NCBI GenBank assembly: GCA_021821235.1
Contig: JAKACS010000125.1
Location: 1 to 7,984 of the forward strand
Direction of reading: 5' to 3'
Origin: Bacillota bacterium
Lineage (GTDB): Bacteria; Bacillota; Bacilli; Bacillales_B; DSM-18226
Length of the DNA: 7,984 bases
In this document: piece by piece, positions 6,144 to 7,984 of the stretch
Layout of the letters: each line of letters opens with the position of its first letter
How positions within the stretch are numbered: position 1 is the stretch's first letter
Notes under the pieces: generated by a model
What the model was told of the DNA's origin: nothing
Database searches by the model: none
Seen by the model: the letters and a program-made list of their open reading frames with translations, nothing else
Made by a program: the position numbers and the translations under genes

Positions 6144-6620
6144 ATGGCGAGCAAACAAAAAAATGTAACGCCGGAGCAACAAAAATATCAACAGCTTCAG
6201 CAAAAGCATGAATTAAAGCGGCCGATCTTAAAAAACTGTATTAAAGCTTTTTTTGTGGGCGGATTGATCTGTGTCGTTGGCCAGGCGATTAGTTATTTCT
6301 ATATTTACTATTTTAACTTTACGGAACAGACAGCCGGGAACCCGACTGTTGCCACAATGGTTTTTTTGTCGATGATCTTAACAGGATTCGGAATATATGA
6401 CCGGATTGGCCAATTTAGCGGAGCTGGCAGTGCTGTCCCTGTTACGGGGTTTGGAAATGCTGTTATTTCCGCTGCAATTGAGCATCGTACTGAAGGATTT
6501 GTGCTGGGGGTCGGCGGTAATATGTTTAAATTAGCGGGATCCGTTATTCTTTTCGGGGTTTTTTCTGCGTTTGTGGTCGCTCTCGTCAAAACAGTACTCG
6601 TTATATGGGGGGTTTTGTAA
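6144..6620 (+). CDS. spoVAC: Stage V sporulation protein AC (SpoVA channel membrane subunit)
   Basis: This 158-residue integral membrane protein starts at ATG 6144 with an ideal AAGGAGGAG (6128-6136). A Gln/Lys-rich cytosolic N-terminus (1-30) precedes a hydrophobic segment at about 31-56, another at about 66-88, and a long hydrophobic C-terminal region (about 114-157) able to hold two passes. Near-signature stretches shared with B. subtilis SpoVAC include FVGGLICVVGQ (37-47), TGFGIYDRIGQFSGAGSAVP (80-99) and GNMFKLAGSVI. SpoVAC is a membrane subunit of the SpoVA channel moving Ca-dipicolinic acid into the forespore and out during germination, and has been described as mechanosensitive. No spoVAA or spoVAB precedes it; the lipoprotein gene does. 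SpoVAD follows without a gap. Confidence 0.96.
   Translation: MASKQKNVTPEQQKYQQLQQKHELKRPILKNCIKAFFVGGLICVVGQAISYFYIYYFNFTEQTAGNPTVATMVFLSMILTGFGIYDRIGQFSGAGSAVPVTGFGNAVISAAIEHRTEGFVLGVGGNMFKLAGSVILFGVFSAFVVALVKTVLVIWGVL
6607..6612 (+). promoter_or_regulatory. G-rich ribosome binding site for spoVAD inside the end of spoVAC
   Basis: A run of six G lies 8 nt before TTG 6621, within the last codons of spoVAC. It supports the TTG directly after the TAA (6618-6620) as the spoVAD start, with termination-reinitiation coupling likely. Confidence 0.6.
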
Positions 6621-7646
6621 TTGTTAAAAGGGCACCAATCTTGGGTTTTTCAAAACCGGCCAATCATTGCCGCAACCGGGGTTAGCGGTGGACCTTTTGA
6701 AGCAAACGGAAACCTGGCAAGCGATTTCGATATTTTGCATGAGGATTTATGGATGGGGATGGAATCCTATGAAAAAGCCCATCGTGTTTTGCTGGAAGAA
6801 GCCATGCATACAGCGTTAAATAAAGCAAATATCCAAAAAGAGCAAGTCAAGTTTCTGCTTGCCGGGGATTTAATTAATCAAATAACGCCGACAAGCTTTG
6901 CAGCCAGAACCATGCAAACGCCGTATTTCGGCTTGTTTGGCGCTTGCTCTACTTCCATGGAAGGACTTGCACTTGCTGCGTTCATTGTAAACTATCAAGG
7001 GGCTGATTATGTCTTAACAGGTGCTTCCAGCCACAATGCAGCCGTTGAAAAGCAATTTCGCTATCCAACTGAATACGGGGGACAAAAACCGCCTACAGCG
7101 CAATGGACCGTAACTGGAGCCGGAGTTGGGCTTGTTTGTCAAAATGATGGTACGCAAAACCATCCATACATCACCTCGGCAACAATTGGCAAGGTAGTCG
7201 ATATGGGGTTGTCTGATCCTTTTAACATGGGAGGAGCTATGGCTCCGGCAGCTGCTGATACGATCATGGCACATTTTCGCGATTTGCAGTTAGAACCTTC
7301 GTACTATGATTTAATTATCACCGGCGATTTAGGGAAAATTGGGATTGAAGCCGCTTTTGAACTAATTCAAAAAAGCGGTTTAAACATGGAGAGAAGTCAG
7401 TTTGACGATTGCGGTTTGCGGATTTATAAGGAAGACCAGCCTGTTCAATCCGGTGCGAGCGGAGCGGGGTGTTCGGCGACTGTTTTATACGGGCATCTTT
7501 TAAATCAAATGAAACACGGAACATACAAGCGTATTCTTGTTGTCGCAACTGGAGCACTATTGTCTCCATTAAGTTTTCAGCAAAATGAAACGATCCCTTG
7601 TATTGCCCATGCTGTGGCAATTGAAATGAATGGAGAAAAGGGGTGA
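6621..7646 (+). CDS. spoVAD: Stage V sporulation protein AD (DPA-binding SpoVA subunit)
   Basis: This 341-residue protein starts at TTG 6621, immediately after the spoVAC stop. It has the thiolase/ketosynthase-like fold of SpoVAD: LFGACSTSMEG (105-115) at the position of the thiolase nucleophile, SSHNAAVEKQFRYPTEYGGQ (136-155), MGGAMAPAAADT (203-214), ITGDLGKIG (233-241), GASGAGCSA (278-286) and ATGALLSP (309-316) near the C-terminus. The length agrees with B. subtilis SpoVAD (about 338). There is no signal peptide or membrane segment. In the family this soluble subunit binds dipicolinic acid and works at the spore inner membrane with SpoVAC and SpoVAEb to load the core with Ca-DPA. The N-terminus LLKGHQSWVF aligns with the known SpoVAD start, which supports the TTG. 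No frameshift or lost motif is visible. Confidence 0.97.
   Translation: MLKGHQSWVFQNRPIIAATGVSGGPFEANGNLASDFDILHEDLWMGMESYEKAHRVLLEEAMHTALNKANIQKEQVKFLLAGDLINQITPTSFAARTMQTPYFGLFGACSTSMEGLALAAFIVNYQGADYVLTGASSHNAAVEKQFRYPTEYGGQKPPTAQWTVTGAGVGLVCQNDGTQNHPYITSATIGKVVDMGLSDPFNMGGAMAPAAADTIMAHFRDLQLEPSYYDLIITGDLGKIGIEAAFELIQKSGLNMERSQFDDCGLRIYKEDQPVQSGASGAGCSATVLYGHLLNQMKHGTYKRILVVATGALLSPLSFQQNETIPCIAHAVAIEMNGEKG
7638..7645 (+). promoter_or_regulatory. Ribosome binding site that decides the spoVAEb start
   Basis: AAGGGGTG ends 7 nt before TTG 7653 but 16 nt before the in-frame ATG at 7662, so spacing favours the TTG. Confidence 0.6.
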
Positions 7647-7652
7647 AGAACG

Positions 7653-7984
7653 TTGGGAGCCATGTTTTTCTGGGCATTTGTAGTCGGCGGACTCATTTGT
7701 GTGATTGGCCAGTTATTGTTTGATGTTGCGAAGCTGACTCCTGGGCATACGTTAAGCTTGCTTGTTGTCATTGGAGCGGTATTGGACGGTTTCGGCCTAT
7801 ATGAACCACTTGTCGACTTTGCCGGTGCAGGTGCAACAATTCCAATAACAAGCTTTGGTAACTCCCTTGTTCATGGTGCCCTCCAAGAAGTGCAAAGGCA
7901 CGGTCTCGTTGGGGTTTTAACCGGGATGTTTGAAGTAACAAGTTCAGGAATTTCCGCTGCAATCATTTTTGGATTTATCGGTGC
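7653..7984 (+). CDS. spoVAEb: Stage V sporulation protein AE (SpoVAEb), 3'-partial
   Basis: The frame is open from TTG 7653 to the window end, giving 110 residues. SpoVAEb is usually about 115-120 residues, so only a few are missing. It is a small membrane protein: a first hydrophobic segment at about 4-24 with GGLICVIGQLL (12-22), a second at about 34-50 running into the family motif GAVLDGFGLYEP, then the loop motif FAGAGATIPITSFGNSLVHG (56-75), and a last hydrophobic segment from about 82 to the end. The pattern GxICxxGQ...LDGFxLY...FAGAGAxxPxTxFGN is shared with SpoVAC, reflecting common ancestry. With SpoVAC it is thought to form the membrane part of the DPA channel. ATG 7662 is the alternative start, giving MFFWAF, close to the B. 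subtilis N-terminus. The next gene is outside the window. Confidence 0.93.
   Translation, partial: MGAMFFWAFVVGGLICVIGQLLFDVAKLTPGHTLSLLVVIGAVLDGFGLYEPLVDFAGAGATIPITSFGNSLVHGALQEVQRHGLVGVLTGMFEVTSSGISAAIIFGFIG

Noticed and set aside
434..7962. Many minus-strand and alternative-frame ORFs of 60-130 codons across the coding blocks
   Set aside because: Each overlaps a well-supported + strand gene, has no recognisable motifs and no ribosome binding site.

Overview
The window comes from an endospore-forming Firmicute, most likely a Bacillaceae member. It carries SpoVAC, SpoVAD and SpoVAEb homologues and a YhcN/YlaJ-type sporulation lipoprotein, uses strong AGGAGG-like ribosome binding sites, uses TTG and GTG starts often, and has moderately AT-rich coding sequence. 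The genus cannot be fixed from the sequence alone. All nine genes are on the + strand and fall into two blocks separated by a 466-bp non-coding, AT-rich gap.

Block 1 (1-5183) is a glycan/sulfate-activation cluster. It begins with the 3' part of a UDP-GlcNAc 4,6-dehydratase-like SDR enzyme (2-829). Then come an RmlD-like nucleotide-sugar reductase (826-1656), a GDP-6-deoxy-mannose-reductase-like SDR (1649-2557), a family 2 glycosyltransferase (2561-3274), ATP sulfurylase Sat (3288-4433) and APS kinase CysC (4590-5183). The first five are packed with overlaps of 4 and 8 nt and gaps of 3 and 13 nt, so they look like one operon. Sat and CysC together make PAPS. With no sulfate-reduction gene beside them, and with deoxysugar genes directly upstream, the inferred job is supplying sulfuryl groups for a surface polysaccharide; no sulfotransferase is visible. 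Between sat and cysC is a hairpin/T-tract and a possible promoter, so cysC may be expressed separately. A clear Rho-independent terminator ends the block after cysC.

Gap (5184-5649): this holds the cysC terminator, a perfect 11-bp inverted repeat, a second terminator-like GC hairpin, and A/T-rich sequence with no credible gene.

Block 2 (5650-7984) is a spore germination/DPA-channel operon: a lipoprotein of the YhcN/YlaJ type, spoVAC, spoVAD (TTG start immediately after the spoVAC stop) and spoVAEb (TTG start, cut by the window end). The absence of spoVAA and spoVAB and the lipoprotein at the front match the accessory 'spoVA2' layout, known in its mobile form as spoVA2mob, rather than the canonical spoVAA-AB-AC-AD-AEb order. 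Family knowledge links such operons to dipicolinic acid handling, slower nutrient germination and high spore heat resistance. Whether this copy is mobile cannot be judged here: no transposase or attachment site is visible.
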